Of a stretch of DNA of 64,000 bases, positions 44,901 to 52,738 are shown piece after piece. The stretch's first letter is position 1. Every line of letters begins with the position of its first letter. Origin of the DNA: Aurantibacter_A sp039941195. GTDB lineage: Bacteria > Bacteroidota > Bacteroidia > Flavobacteriales > Flavobacteriaceae. Under the pieces are notes generated by a model, which was not told where the DNA came from, did not search any database, and worked only from the letters and a program-made list of their open reading frames with translations. The DNA lies in contig NZ_JBDVFA010000100.1 in assembly GCF_039941195.1 (NCBI RefSeq), positions 1-64,000 on the forward strand. Reading direction: 5' to 3'. A program made the position numbers and the translations under genes.

Positions 44901-45337
44901 TTGGTCCGGATGATATCCAAAAAATAGAACAAGAAGGCGAAATATCGCTTAATATTGGAAATAAAGTCATTAATTTACAGTTACAAGATGTAGAGATTAC
45001 CTCGCAAGATATTGAAGGCTGGTTAGTTGCTAGCTCTGGTGCTTTAACTGTAGCACTCGATGTAACTATAGACGAAGACCTAAGAAAAGAGGGAATTGCA
45101 AGGGAATTAGTAAATCGAATTCAGAATATTCGAAAAGATTCTGGTTATGAAGTTACTGATAAAATTGATGTAAAAATATTGAAAGATGGATTTGTAGAAA
45201 AAGCCGTTGAAAGTAATATTAACTATATCAAAACAGAAACTTTAACAGCAGACCTTATTTTTGAGGAGAAATTGGATGAAGGCACAGAAATTGCCTTTGA
45301 TGAAGTAAAAACGAAATTATTTATCGAAAAACACTAA
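41939..45337 (+). CDS. ileS: Isoleucyl-tRNA synthetase (type 2-like)
   Basis: 1132 residues, cytoplasmic. It charges tRNA-Ile. The class I signature region reads PSANGMPGIHHVMARTIKD: the canonical HxGH is GIHH at residues 55-58. KMSKR is at 680-684. The CP1 editing region (GTGIVHTAPTFGADD) and VDQTRGWFYTLH are present, so the gene looks functional. The length and motifs fit the eukaryote-like type 2 IleRS. It is first in a run with a DksA-like gene 4 bp downstream. Confidence 0.95.
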   Translation: MKFAEYKGLDLPHIADEILSYWKTNDIFEKSVTTREGKESYVFYEGPPSANGMPGIHHVMARTIKDIFPRYKTMKGFQVKRKAGWDTHGLPIELGVEKELGITKEDIGKKISVVAYNAACKKAVMRYTDVWNEMTEKVGYWVDMDDPYITYKSKYMETVWWLLKQIYDKGLIYKGYTIQPYSPKAGTGLSSHELNQPGTYQDVTDTTVVAQFKAVEESLPDFLKNEGTIFFLAWTTTPWTLPSNTALTVGPKIDYVLVETYNQYTFQPMNVVLAKSLVSKQFAGKFVKVDEKSDLLAYASGDKKIPYYVVKEFVGKDLVGIKYEQLLDYALPYEAAENAFRIIEGDFVTTEDGTGIVHTAPTFGADDMFVAQKAVPPIPPLLVLDENANPVPLVDLKGKFRPEMDELAGKYVKNEYYEDGEAPDRSVDVEIAIRLKEENKAFKVEKYVHSYPNCWRTDKPVLYYPLDSWFIKISDVKDKMFDLNKTINWKPKATGEGRFGNWLANANDWNLSRSRYWGIPLPIWRTEDGTEELMIGSVEELKTEMTKAVKAGVLDKDIFEDFVVGDMSEANYDKIDLHKNIVDQITLVSEAGKPMKRESDLIDVWFDSGSMPYAQWHYPFENGDLIDEGETFPANFIAEGVDQTRGWFYTLHAIATMVFDSVAYKNVVSNGLVLDKDGKKMSKRLGNAVDPFDTMNAHGPDATRWYMISNANPWDNLKFDIDGIVEVKRKFFGTLYNTYSFFSLYANIDEFKYAEENVSLEKRPEIDRWILSELHTLIRNVDEAYGDYEPTRATRAISNFVQENLSNWYVRLCRRRFWKGDYQEDKISAYQTLYTCLTTVAKLSAPVAPFFMDRLYKDLMAATEQEAFESVHLANFPVCDTSFIDVALERKMEKAQTISSLVLSIRQKERIKVRQPLKRIMIPILNEEQKEDIEAVSELIMSEVNVKEIELLDDASNILVKQIKPNFKVLGPKYGREMKQIAQSVSAFGPDDIQKIEQEGEISLNIGNKVINLQLQDVEITSQDIEGWLVASSGALTVALDVTIDEDLRKEGIARELVNRIQNIRKDSGYEVTDKIDVKILKDGFVEKAVESNINYIKTETLTADLIFEEKLDEGTEIAFDEVKTKLFIEKH

Positions 45338-45341
45338 AAAA

Positions 45342-45725
45342 ATGGCAGACGACTTAAAAGTCAGATATTCTGACAAAAACTTGGAAGAGTTCAGGGTTGT
45401 AATTGAGGAGAAGATTGAAAAAGCTAAAAGCCATCTAGAACTTTTAAGAAGTTCATACATGAATGATGGTAATAATGGTACAGATGACACTTCACCTACT
45501 TTTAAAGCTTTTGAAGAAGGATCACAAACAATGAGTAAAGAAGCGAATACCCAATTGGCAATTCGACAAGAAAAGTTTATTAGAGACTTGAAAAATGCTT
45601 TGTTACGTATTGAAAACAAAACTTATGGTATTTGTCGTGTAACTGGTAAATTAATAAATAAGGATCGACTTTTACTTGTGCCACATGCTACCTTAAGCAT
45701 AGAGGCTAAGAACATGCAGAAGTAA
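45342..45725 (+). CDS. DksA/TraR-family protein with degenerate zinc finger
   Basis: 127 residues. A coiled-coil-type N-terminus (about 1-85, LEEFRVVIEEKIEKAKSHLE) and a C-terminal finger region YGICRVTGKLI. The DksA C-x2-C-x17-C-x2-C set reads Cys98, Thr101, Ser119, Ala122, so only one of four ligands remains. It probably still binds RNA polymerase near the secondary channel, but zinc binding is unlikely. Four bp after ileS, in the same transcript. A terminator follows. Confidence 0.85.
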   Translation: MADDLKVRYSDKNLEEFRVVIEEKIEKAKSHLELLRSSYMNDGNNGTDDTSPTFKAFEEGSQTMSKEANTQLAIRQEKFIRDLKNALLRIENKTYGICRVTGKLINKDRLLLVPHATLSIEAKNMQK

Positions 45726-45747
45726 AATAGAACGCAATCATAATTTT

Positions 45748-45781
45748 AAAACCTGCAGAGTAGTAATTTGCAGGTTTTTTT
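45748..45781 (+). terminator. Intrinsic terminator (possible attenuator)
   Basis: AAAACCTGCA (45748-45757) pairs with TGCAGGTTTT, followed by a T run. The next start codon, 45787, is only five bases after the T run, so downstream expression needs read-through or another promoter. Confidence 0.85.
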
Positions 45782-45786
45782 GATAT

Positions 45787-46404
45787 ATGTATAAACAAAT
45801 TCTCTTTATAGTTTTAGCTGTTAATCTTTTAAGTGCTCAAAAGATTGTAAGGAAGACTATAATAAATAATGAAATAGATGCCATTGAAATAGATGCTGAA
45901 AATTGTTTTAGAATTAACTTAAAGACTTCTGATTCAGATGAAATGTTGGTGCAAGCAACAATTGATGGTGAATACAAGCAAGATTTAATTCTTAATTTAA
46001 AAGAAGAACACTCGAATATAATAGTAAGTACTGGTTTTTCTCCAAATTTTCGTAATCCTAATGATAAATTAAGTGCGCATAAGGTTATTTCAATTTCTTT
46101 AGATATAAGTGTACCCGAAAACCATAATTTACAACTCAATGGTACAAGTTGTAATATTTTCGCAACGGGTGTTTTTAAGCTTTTAAAAGTTACCTTAAAT
46201 GACGGTGTTTGTAATTTAAAGGAGGTTTCGCATAATGCACTGGTGTTAACACAAAGTGGTGATATTAATATTTCTGCTTTTCAAGCTGAAATAAATGCAA
46301 ATAGTAAATATGGTATTGTGGAAAAAAACGTTATTCCTGTAGGTACCAATTATTTTGATTTAAAAACTATCACTGGTGACATTAATTTCATGAAAAGTGA
46401 ATAA
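45787..46404 (+). CDS. Secreted beta-helix-like protein (DUF4097-like)
   Basis: 205 residues. A signal peptide (MYKQILFIVLAVNLLSAQ) precedes a beta-rich chain with short repeated strands such as ISISLDISVPENHNLQLNGT and ITGDINFM, resembling DUF4097-type adhesin-like repeats. The gene starts directly after a terminator T run. Function unknown. Confidence 0.65.
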   Translation: MYKQILFIVLAVNLLSAQKIVRKTIINNEIDAIEIDAENCFRINLKTSDSDEMLVQATIDGEYKQDLILNLKEEHSNIIVSTGFSPNFRNPNDKLSAHKVISISLDISVPENHNLQLNGTSCNIFATGVFKLLKVTLNDGVCNLKEVSHNALVLTQSGDINISAFQAEINANSKYGIVEKNVIPVGTNYFDLKTITGDINFMKSE

Positions 46405-46426
46405 TTCGAAATTGTAATTAAAGAGT

Positions 46427-46434
46427 TATTTTTG
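46427..46434 (+). promoter_or_regulatory. -7 box of the lspA promoter
   Basis: TATTTTTG matches TAnnTTTG, 16 nt upstream of the lspA start. It would allow lspA expression independent of the upstream terminator. Confidence 0.45.
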
Positions 46435-46450
46435 CCGAGAATAAAATAAT

Positions 46451-47122
46451 ATGGGACTAAAAAAGTCAATTTTGCTTATCATTTTAATATTAATTATTGA
46501 CCAAGTCAGTAAGTTCTATATCAAGACCAATTTTGTTTTAGGGGAGTCTGTAGATGTTTATAATTGGTTTAAAATTCTTTTTATTGAAAATGAAGGGGCT
46601 GCTTGGGGTGCTAAACTAAGCGATATATTGCCAATTTCTGATAATACCGGAAAACTTGTACTCACTATTTTTAGGTTATTTGCAATTGTAGGAATTGGTT
46701 ATTGGCTATTTGATATAATAAAGAAACAATCTCCAAGAACTTATATTCTGGCAGTTTGTTTAATTTTTGCCGGTGCTTTAGGGAATATCCTAGATTCGGT
46801 ATTTTATGGTGTTTTATTTGATGCTAGTAACGGTAATGTGGCAACACTTTTTTCTGACGAGCCTTATGGAAGTCTTTTTTATGGTAAGGTAGTGGATATG
46901 CTATATTTTCCAATGGTTGATACTACTTGGCCCGAATGGATGCCTTATTTTGGCGGTAGTAGATTCCGATTTTTTGAACCCGTTTTTAATATCGCAGACA
47001 CCGCAATAAGTACTGGTGTAGGGATCTTAATTGTGTTTAATAAAAGAGTTTTTGGAGAACATGATGAAGAGGTTGATACATCAATTACTTCTGAAGAAGA
47101 CTACTTATCGGCAAAAGAGTAA
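46451..47122 (+). CDS. lspA: Lipoprotein signal peptidase II
   Basis: 223 residues, four membrane helices. Family motifs: IIDQVSKFYIK, FIENEGAAWG, GALGNILDSVFYG (catalytic Asp) and FNIADTAIS (second catalytic Asp). An insert between the two Asp regions makes it longer than E. coli LspA (about 164), as seen in Bacteroidota. It cleaves the signal from lipid-modified prolipoproteins, many of which this window encodes. Its 3' end overlaps the convergent folate ligase gene by 22 bp. Confidence 0.95.
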   Translation: MGLKKSILLIILILIIDQVSKFYIKTNFVLGESVDVYNWFKILFIENEGAAWGAKLSDILPISDNTGKLVLTIFRLFAIVGIGYWLFDIIKKQSPRTYILAVCLIFAGALGNILDSVFYGVLFDASNGNVATLFSDEPYGSLFYGKVVDMLYFPMVDTTWPEWMPYFGGSRFRFFEPVFNIADTAISTGVGILIVFNKRVFGEHDEEVDTSITSEEDYLSAKE

Positions 47123-47667
47123 TTTTTATTTGGAGTAATGCAATAATCTAACGGAATGTCTTTTTCGTAAACATCACTTATTTTTTCTACAGGATCAAAA
47201 AATGATAGACCTACTTTTATAGTTTCTGGCTTACAGCTTGCAAGAAATTCGTCATAAAACCCTTTCCCATATCCTACACGATTTCCGAGTTTGTCGAATG
47301 CCAATAAGGGCACGAAAACTACATCGATTTTATCAGGCAAAATTTCAATGCCATCCACTGGTTCTGGAATATTAAGGCTGCTATTTTTTAGTCGTGTACT
47401 ATCAGTAAGTAAAAAGTGTTTTAATTTATTATCAAAAACCTTGGGAAGGATTATATTTTTATCCTTTCCCTGTAATACCGAAAGTAGAAATGAAGTATCT
47501 GGTTCTTTATTTTCAGAAATAGGTAAAAAAATGTGATAATATTCAAAATTCCAGATTGGAATTTTAAGTGCGTTATTGGCAATACTTAAACTAGCGTTTG
47601 CCAAAAATTGAGGAGAACTACTTTTTCTGCGATTTTTAAAGTTAAATCTTAAATCTTTTTTATTCAT
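47101..47667 (-). CDS. 5-formyltetrahydrofolate cyclo-ligase
   Basis: 188 residues, usual length. It has the ATP-grasp-like family motifs FVPLLAFDKLGNRVGYGKGFYD and IKVGLSFFDP. It converts 5-formyl-THF to 5,10-methenyl-THF with ATP. It overlaps lspA tail to tail by 22 bp. A 30-codon membrane-peptide ORF lies 41 bp upstream. Confidence 0.92.
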   Translation of the reverse strand: MNKKDLRFNFKNRRKSSSPQFLANASLSIANNALKIPIWNFEYYHIFLPISENKEPDTSFLLSVLQGKDKNIILPKVFDNKLKHFLLTDSTRLKNSSLNIPEPVDGIEILPDKIDVVFVPLLAFDKLGNRVGYGKGFYDEFLASCKPETIKVGLSFFDPVEKISDVYEKDIPLDYCITPNKNYSFADK

Positions 47668-48141
47668 GATTTTAGATTAAACTAGCTAAATTTGGGGGTA
47701 AAAATTTGCTACTCTATTTCTTTAACGGATGAAGAGAAATAAAGTTTGAAGCAAACCATTAAGACCAAATAAAGTCCCAATATGATATAATATTTGTCCA
47801 TGCTTTTTGTAATTGATATGGCTAAATGTAAATAAAATAAATCGTTAAAACCCTATTAACTGCAACTTTTTATCGATGAAATGCACACTTTTAATTTTTT
47901 ATTAACTTTTACCATTGTTGTGAGACATATTTTATATTTTATTTAACTGTTATTTTTCAGTCAATTAGGGGTTAATTCTTATTTGTGAATATAGAGTTAG
48001 ATTAAAAAGCAGCTTTATAAAAGTTTACATGGAATCTTTTTTGGATGCTTTAGCGTTAAAAACTCGTAAACATCCTTCAGAGAATAAAAAAACATAGTAA
48101 TTTAACCATTAATATCGCTAAAGAGATTTTGTTTATACTAC
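47668..48141. other. 474-bp intergenic region between the folate ligase and uvrC
   Basis: It contains the candidate 30-residue membrane peptide on the minus strand (47709-47801) and otherwise AT-rich sequence. A 22-codon ORF at 48029-48097 (plus) has no family features and I do not call it. The uvrC promoter should lie near the right end. No further structure was recognised. Confidence 0.4.
47709..47801 (-). CDS. Candidate 30-residue membrane peptide
   Basis: ATG at 47801, TAG at 47709: MDKYYIILGLYLVLMVCFKL then YFSSSVKEIE. About 19 hydrophobic residues follow a short polar start, a plausible single-pass membrane helix with Ser-rich and charged C-terminus. It lies 41 bp upstream of the folate ligase gene on the same strand and may be cotranscribed. 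No family recognised; conservation would decide. Confidence 0.4.
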   Translation of the reverse strand: MDKYYIILGLYLVLMVCFKLYFSSSVKEIE

Positions 48142-49932
48142 ATGCCTCAAGACGACTCCCTTAAAATACAAATAAGTGTACTCCCAAATGCTCCTGGAGT
48201 CTATCAGTTTTATAATAAAGACGATAAAATTCTTTATGTTGGAAAAGCCAAGAATTTAAAAAGGCGGGTCTCATCATATTTTACTAAAAATCATGAAAAT
48301 GGTAAGACAAGAATTCTTGTTAAGCAAATATGTTCTATAAAGCATATTGTTGTATCCACAGAAACCGATGCTTTATTATTAGAGAATAATTTAATTAAAA
48401 AGTATCAGCCGAAATACAATGTTTTACTAAAGGATGATAAGAGTTATCCTTGGATTTGTATTAAAAAAGAGCGCTTTCCTAGAATATTCCCAACTCGAAA
48501 ATATATTAAAGATGGCTCGGAGTATTTCGGTCCATTTACAAATATGCATACTGTTCGTGTTTTATTGGATTTGATAAAAGGCATTTATCCATTACGAACT
48601 TGTACTTATGATCTTTCGGAGAAAAAGATTGCCGATGGAAAATATAAAGTTTGTTTGGAGTACCACTTAGGGAATTGCAAAGGTCCTTGTGAAGGATTAC
48701 AAACTGAAGAAGATTACCAACAACAAGTAAATGATATACGAGATATTATAAAGGGGAATTTTAAATCTTCTTTGCATTATTTTAAAAAACAAATGATTGC
48801 TCTAGCTGATAAAAGATTGTATGAGGAAGCTCAGCAAATAAAAGAGAAGATTGAAGTGCTTGAAAATTATCAAGTTAAGTCTACCATTGTTAACCCTAAA
48901 ATTAATAATGTAGACGTTTTTACCATAATTTCTGATGAAGATTTTGCCTATGTAAACTTTTTGCAAATTTCGCATGGTGCAATAATTCGTTCACATACCT
49001 TAGAGATGAAAAAGAAACTTGATGAAACGGATGATGAACTATTACAAATGGCAATTATAGAAATTAGGCAAAGATTTAATTCACACTCCAAAGTATTGTA
49101 TTTGCCATTTGAGGTTGCTGTAGATCCTGAATTAAAAATTAGTGTGCCAAAAACTGGAGATAAAAAGCGAATTTTAGAATTATCTGAGCGAAATGCTAAA
49201 TTTTTTAGACAAGATAGATTTAAGCAAATAAAAATTATTGATCCTGATAGGCATACTAATCGCATTATGGCTCAAATGAAGAAAGATCTTCGCCTTTCTG
49301 AAGAACCACGCCATATTGAGTGCTTTGATAATAGTAATATACAAGGTTCCAACCCAGTTGCTGCTTGTGTTGTGTTTATAAATGGAAAACCAGCAAAAAA
49401 AGAGTATCGAAAGTTTAATATAAAAACGGTTGTAGGGCCGGATGATTTCGCATCAATGGAGGAAGTTGTTTACAGAAGATATAAACGATTATTAAACGAA
49501 GAAGCTAATCTTCCACAATTAATTGTAATTGATGGCGGTAAAGGTCAATTGTCATCTGCTGTTAAAAGTTTGGATAATCTTGGATTGCGTGGTAAAATTG
49601 CAATTGTAGGTATTGCTAAAAGACTCGAAGAAATTTATTTTCCTGAAGATCCTATACCGCTTTATCTCGATAAAAAATCTGAGAGTTTAAAAATAATACA
49701 GCAATTACGTAATGAAGCACACCGATTTGGAATTACATTTCATAGGCAATTGCGAAGTAAAGCAGCAATAAACTCGTCTTTAGAAGCTATTGAAGGCATA
49801 GGTGAAAAAACAGCCCAGGACCTTTTAAAACAATTTAAATCTGTTAAACGAATTAAAGAAGCAACTTTAGACGATTTAGTAAAAACTGTTGGTATGTCAA
49901 AAGCACAAAAAATTTATAAAACTTTTCATTAG
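48142..49932 (+). CDS. uvrC: Excinuclease ABC subunit C
   Basis: 596 residues. The GIY-YIG nuclease domain (about 14-95, APGVYQFYNKDDKILYVGKAKNLKRR), a UVR motif near 210, the RNase H-like endonuclease half with IECFDNSNIQGS and VIDGGKGQLSSA, and C-terminal helix-hairpin-helix segments (LEAIEGIGEKTAQDLLKQFK). It cuts both sides of a lesion in nucleotide excision repair with UvrAB. The patatin gene follows 18 bp later. Confidence 0.95.
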   Translation: MPQDDSLKIQISVLPNAPGVYQFYNKDDKILYVGKAKNLKRRVSSYFTKNHENGKTRILVKQICSIKHIVVSTETDALLLENNLIKKYQPKYNVLLKDDKSYPWICIKKERFPRIFPTRKYIKDGSEYFGPFTNMHTVRVLLDLIKGIYPLRTCTYDLSEKKIADGKYKVCLEYHLGNCKGPCEGLQTEEDYQQQVNDIRDIIKGNFKSSLHYFKKQMIALADKRLYEEAQQIKEKIEVLENYQVKSTIVNPKINNVDVFTIISDEDFAYVNFLQISHGAIIRSHTLEMKKKLDETDDELLQMAIIEIRQRFNSHSKVLYLPFEVAVDPELKISVPKTGDKKRILELSERNAKFFRQDRFKQIKIIDPDRHTNRIMAQMKKDLRLSEEPRHIECFDNSNIQGSNPVAACVVFINGKPAKKEYRKFNIKTVVGPDDFASMEEVVYRRYKRLLNEEANLPQLIVIDGGKGQLSSAVKSLDNLGLRGKIAIVGIAKRLEEIYFPEDPIPLYLDKKSESLKIIQQLRNEAHRFGITFHRQLRSKAAINSSLEAIEGIGEKTAQDLLKQFKSVKRIKEATLDDLVKTVGMSKAQKIYKTFH

Positions 49933-49950
49933 ATTACACGTTTATAATAT

Positions 49951-52215
49951 ATGGTTAGGAGACTATTTTACATACTCTTTTTTTTAATTATTAGCCATAA
50001 TTATGGCCAATCTGTTGTTGAAAAAAAAGACCTTAAAGTAGGAGTTGTATTAAGTGGCGGTGGGGCAAAAGGTTTAGCCCATATAGGTGCTTTAAAGGTA
50101 ATTGAAGCAGCAGGTATTAAAATAGATTTTATCGGTGGTACTAGTATGGGTGCCATAGTTGGCGGTTTATATGCATCTGGTTATAATGCTAAACAATTGG
50201 ACTCTTTATTTCGGAATTTAGATTTTCCAGATTTAATAGAAGATAAAATTCCAAGGGGTGCTAAATCTTTTTATGAGAAATCTGCATCTGAAAAATATGC
50301 ATTAACCTTACCTTTTAATAATTTCAAACTATCTTTTCCTTCGGCCTATTCTGGCGGTCAAAATATTTACAGTGAACTTGTTCGAGTTTTATACCATGTT
50401 AAAGATGTAGGTGATTTTAGTAAATTACCAATTCCTTTTCTATGTATTGCTACGAATGTTGAAACGGGAGAGGAAGTTTTGTTGGATCGTGGATATTTAC
50501 CCGAAGCAATAATGGCTAGTGGTACTTTCCCTTCACTTTTTGAACCTGCCCCGGTAGGTGATCAAATATTAATTGATGGCGGTGTGGTAAATAATTACCC
50601 AATTGATGAGGTGCGTAAAATGGGTGCTGATGTAATTATTGGCGTAGATGTGCAACAAGGTTTGTCGGATCGAGAAGGACTCCTGTCAGCAACAGAAATA
50701 TTACTTCAAATAAATAACTATAGGTCTGCTGTTGATATGGTTGATAAAGTTGAAAAGACCGATATATATATTAAACCTGAAATAACGAATTATACGGTAG
50801 TAGATTTTGATTCAAGTACTAATATTATAGATAGCGGCGTGCAGGCTGCACAAGATAAATTAAGCGAATTAGAAAAAATTGCCGATGAGCAGGAATGGAC
50901 TAGAAGCAAGTTTGTGCCCATAAGCGAGAAAGATAGTTTAATTGTTAAGCAAGTAGTGCTAAAAGGCAATGAGAGTTATACAAGCGGTTATGTTAAAGGG
51001 AAATTGCGTTTTGAGAATAATGAGAAAATTACTTTTGAAAAACTACAACAGGGCATAAACAATTTATCTGCTACAGATAACTTTAAAACAATTAGGTATG
51101 AATTGCTAACTAATGGTGATGGCGTTGACCTTGTAATTGACCTGAGGGAAAATAAAACAAAAACATTATTGCGGTTAAGTGGGCATTACGATGATTTGTA
51201 TAAAACATCGGCACTCATAAATATTTCGCACAAAAATTTGTTTATGAAGGATGACGTAGGTTCATTCGACTTTATTTTTGGGGATAATATTCGTTATAAT
51301 CTTCATTATTTTGTTGATAAAGGTCCCTACTGGAGCTTTGGATTTAATTCCCGCTACAACGATTTTAAACAAGATGTTAGTTATGAATTAATTGAATCGA
51401 ACTTTAATGTTGGTCCTGGACTAATTATCAATAATATAAGTTTGGATTTAACTGATTTTACCAATCAAATTTATGTGCAAACAGTAGTAAAAGAAGAATT
51501 TGCTTTTCGTTTGGGTGCTGAACATAAATATTTAAAATTTAGTACCAAAACAATAGGTGAAGTAACCGAAGAAGAGCTGACAGAAGATTTAATTGTTGAA
51601 GATGGTAAAACTATTTTTGAGAAAAGTAATTATTATAGTTTATATGGTCAGCTTACATTGGATACTTATGATGATAAATACTTTCCTTCAAAAGGATTGC
51701 TTTTTGACGGTGATTATCATGTGTATCTTTTCTCTTCCGATTTCAATAATAATTTTAGAGAGTTTTCTGTGGCCAAAGCACGTTTTGGAGCTGCATTTCC
51801 GCTTTTAGATAATCTATCTTTTAATATTGAAACTGAAGGTGGTTTTAAACTAGGTACCTCGCCAGTTACTGCAATGGACTTTGTTTTAGGGGGGTATGGT
51901 ACTGATTTAATTAACAATATCAGACCATTTTTCGGATATGATTTTATAGCCTTACCAGGAAATAGTTTTGTGAAAGCATATGGTCGTTTCGATTTGGAAA
52001 TAGCTCCGAAGAATCATGTTTTGTTGGCAGCGAATTTCGCGAATGTAGATGATGATTTATTTCGAACTGGGGAGTGGTTTACTGCTCCCAATTATTCTGG
52101 TTATGCTGTGGGATATGGTATTGAATCTTTAATTGGGCCCATGCAAGTTTTTTACTCCTGGACTCCAGAACAAAATGAGGGTAATTTCTTTTTCAGTATA
52201 GGTTATTGGTTCTAG
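49951..52215 (+). CDS. Patatin-like phospholipase fused to POTRA and outer-membrane barrel (PlpD/type Vd-like)
   Basis: 754 residues. After a signal peptide (MVRRLFYILFFLIISHNYG) comes a patatin domain (about 28-300) with oxyanion GGGAKG, nucleophile GTSMG and DGG in IDGGVVNNYP. A POTRA-like segment (about 330-405, VKQVVLKGNESYTSGYVKGK) leads to a 16-strand-type barrel (about 410-754) ending in terminal Phe (FFFSIGYWF). This is the type Vd autotransporter layout of PlpD, so a surface or secreted phospholipase is predicted. It is 18 bp after uvrC. Confidence 0.9.
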   Translation: MVRRLFYILFFLIISHNYGQSVVEKKDLKVGVVLSGGGAKGLAHIGALKVIEAAGIKIDFIGGTSMGAIVGGLYASGYNAKQLDSLFRNLDFPDLIEDKIPRGAKSFYEKSASEKYALTLPFNNFKLSFPSAYSGGQNIYSELVRVLYHVKDVGDFSKLPIPFLCIATNVETGEEVLLDRGYLPEAIMASGTFPSLFEPAPVGDQILIDGGVVNNYPIDEVRKMGADVIIGVDVQQGLSDREGLLSATEILLQINNYRSAVDMVDKVEKTDIYIKPEITNYTVVDFDSSTNIIDSGVQAAQDKLSELEKIADEQEWTRSKFVPISEKDSLIVKQVVLKGNESYTSGYVKGKLRFENNEKITFEKLQQGINNLSATDNFKTIRYELLTNGDGVDLVIDLRENKTKTLLRLSGHYDDLYKTSALINISHKNLFMKDDVGSFDFIFGDNIRYNLHYFVDKGPYWSFGFNSRYNDFKQDVSYELIESNFNVGPGLIINNISLDLTDFTNQIYVQTVVKEEFAFRLGAEHKYLKFSTKTIGEVTEEELTEDLIVEDGKTIFEKSNYYSLYGQLTLDTYDDKYFPSKGLLFDGDYHVYLFSSDFNNNFREFSVAKARFGAAFPLLDNLSFNIETEGGFKLGTSPVTAMDFVLGGYGTDLINNIRPFFGYDFIALPGNSFVKAYGRFDLEIAPKNHVLLAANFANVDDDLFRTGEWFTAPNYSGYAVGYGIESLIGPMQVFYSWTPEQNEGNFFFSIGYWF

Positions 52216-52475
52216 TTTTTCTTGTAAAAACATCACTAAACCCTAATTAATAATACCTTACAATGTTAGTGCTTTGCTCTTTAGGTAAATTGTCTTCATT
52301 TGGTATTGTTTTATGCATAAATAAAAGGTGAAGATGGCATATATTTTTACTTGTAAGTTTGCTGTTAAGGCCCTGTTTTTCTTAAAAAATTCCAAAATTC
52401 AATCCATTTGAGCTAAAATATGTTAATGCTTTAGTTAAAGTAAGTTAAAAGACTTTTTTGAAATAAACTTTGCTG

Positions 52476-52483
52476 TAAATTTG
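52476..52483 (+). promoter_or_regulatory. -7 box of small RNA B
   Basis: TAAATTTG matches TAnnTTTG. A TTG within a T run (52454-52460) lies 15 nt upstream, a slightly short spacing. Confidence 0.5.
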
Positions 52484-52488
52484 TAGGA

Positions 52489-52590
52489 GTAAGGGGTGGT
52501 TCCCTTACAACTTTAAGTATTGGTTTTTCATAATTTAAAGTTTGGTTGGTTATTTAGGAAAAGCCCAGTTTAAAAAACTGGGCTTTTTTT
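52489..52590 (+). ncRNA. Candidate small RNA B (about 100 nt)
   Basis: A promoter box at 52476-52483 is followed by three predicted stems: GTAAGGG / CCCTTAC (52489-52508), AACTTTAA / TTAAAGTT (about 52509-52542) and a terminator stem. The 17-mer TTTGGTTGGTTATTTAG at 52541-52557, identical to RNA A, joins the second stem to the terminator. No ORF is convincing. The start is approximate. It may be a member of a known Bacteroidota RNA family that I cannot name with certainty. Confidence 0.65.
52561..52590 (+). terminator. Intrinsic terminator of RNA B
   Basis: AGCCCAGTTT pairs with AAACTGGGCT and is followed by seven T. It is strand specific to plus. Confidence 0.9.
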
Positions 52591-52738
52591 ATATAAATCA
52601 TTTTTCTAATCATAAATATCCCCCAAGAGTCAATTTTAAATGAATCGAACAATACTTTGGAATAAATTTTGTTTTAATAACAGTGACAATACTAAAATTT
52701 AATACACTTTGTTTAATTTTAGTCTAATTTCTAAGGCT

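Larger units (their letters stand above)
52216..52738. other. 523-bp intergenic region holding RNA B
   Basis: 52216-52475 is AT-rich with no good ORF. RNA B and its terminator occupy 52476-52590. After that 52591-52738 precedes the DUF3108 gene and should hold its promoter. Confidence 0.6.

Noticed and set aside
48029..48097. 22-codon plus-strand ORF between the folate ligase and uvrC
   Set aside because: Very short, no membrane helix or motif, no supporting context; chance is the simplest reading.
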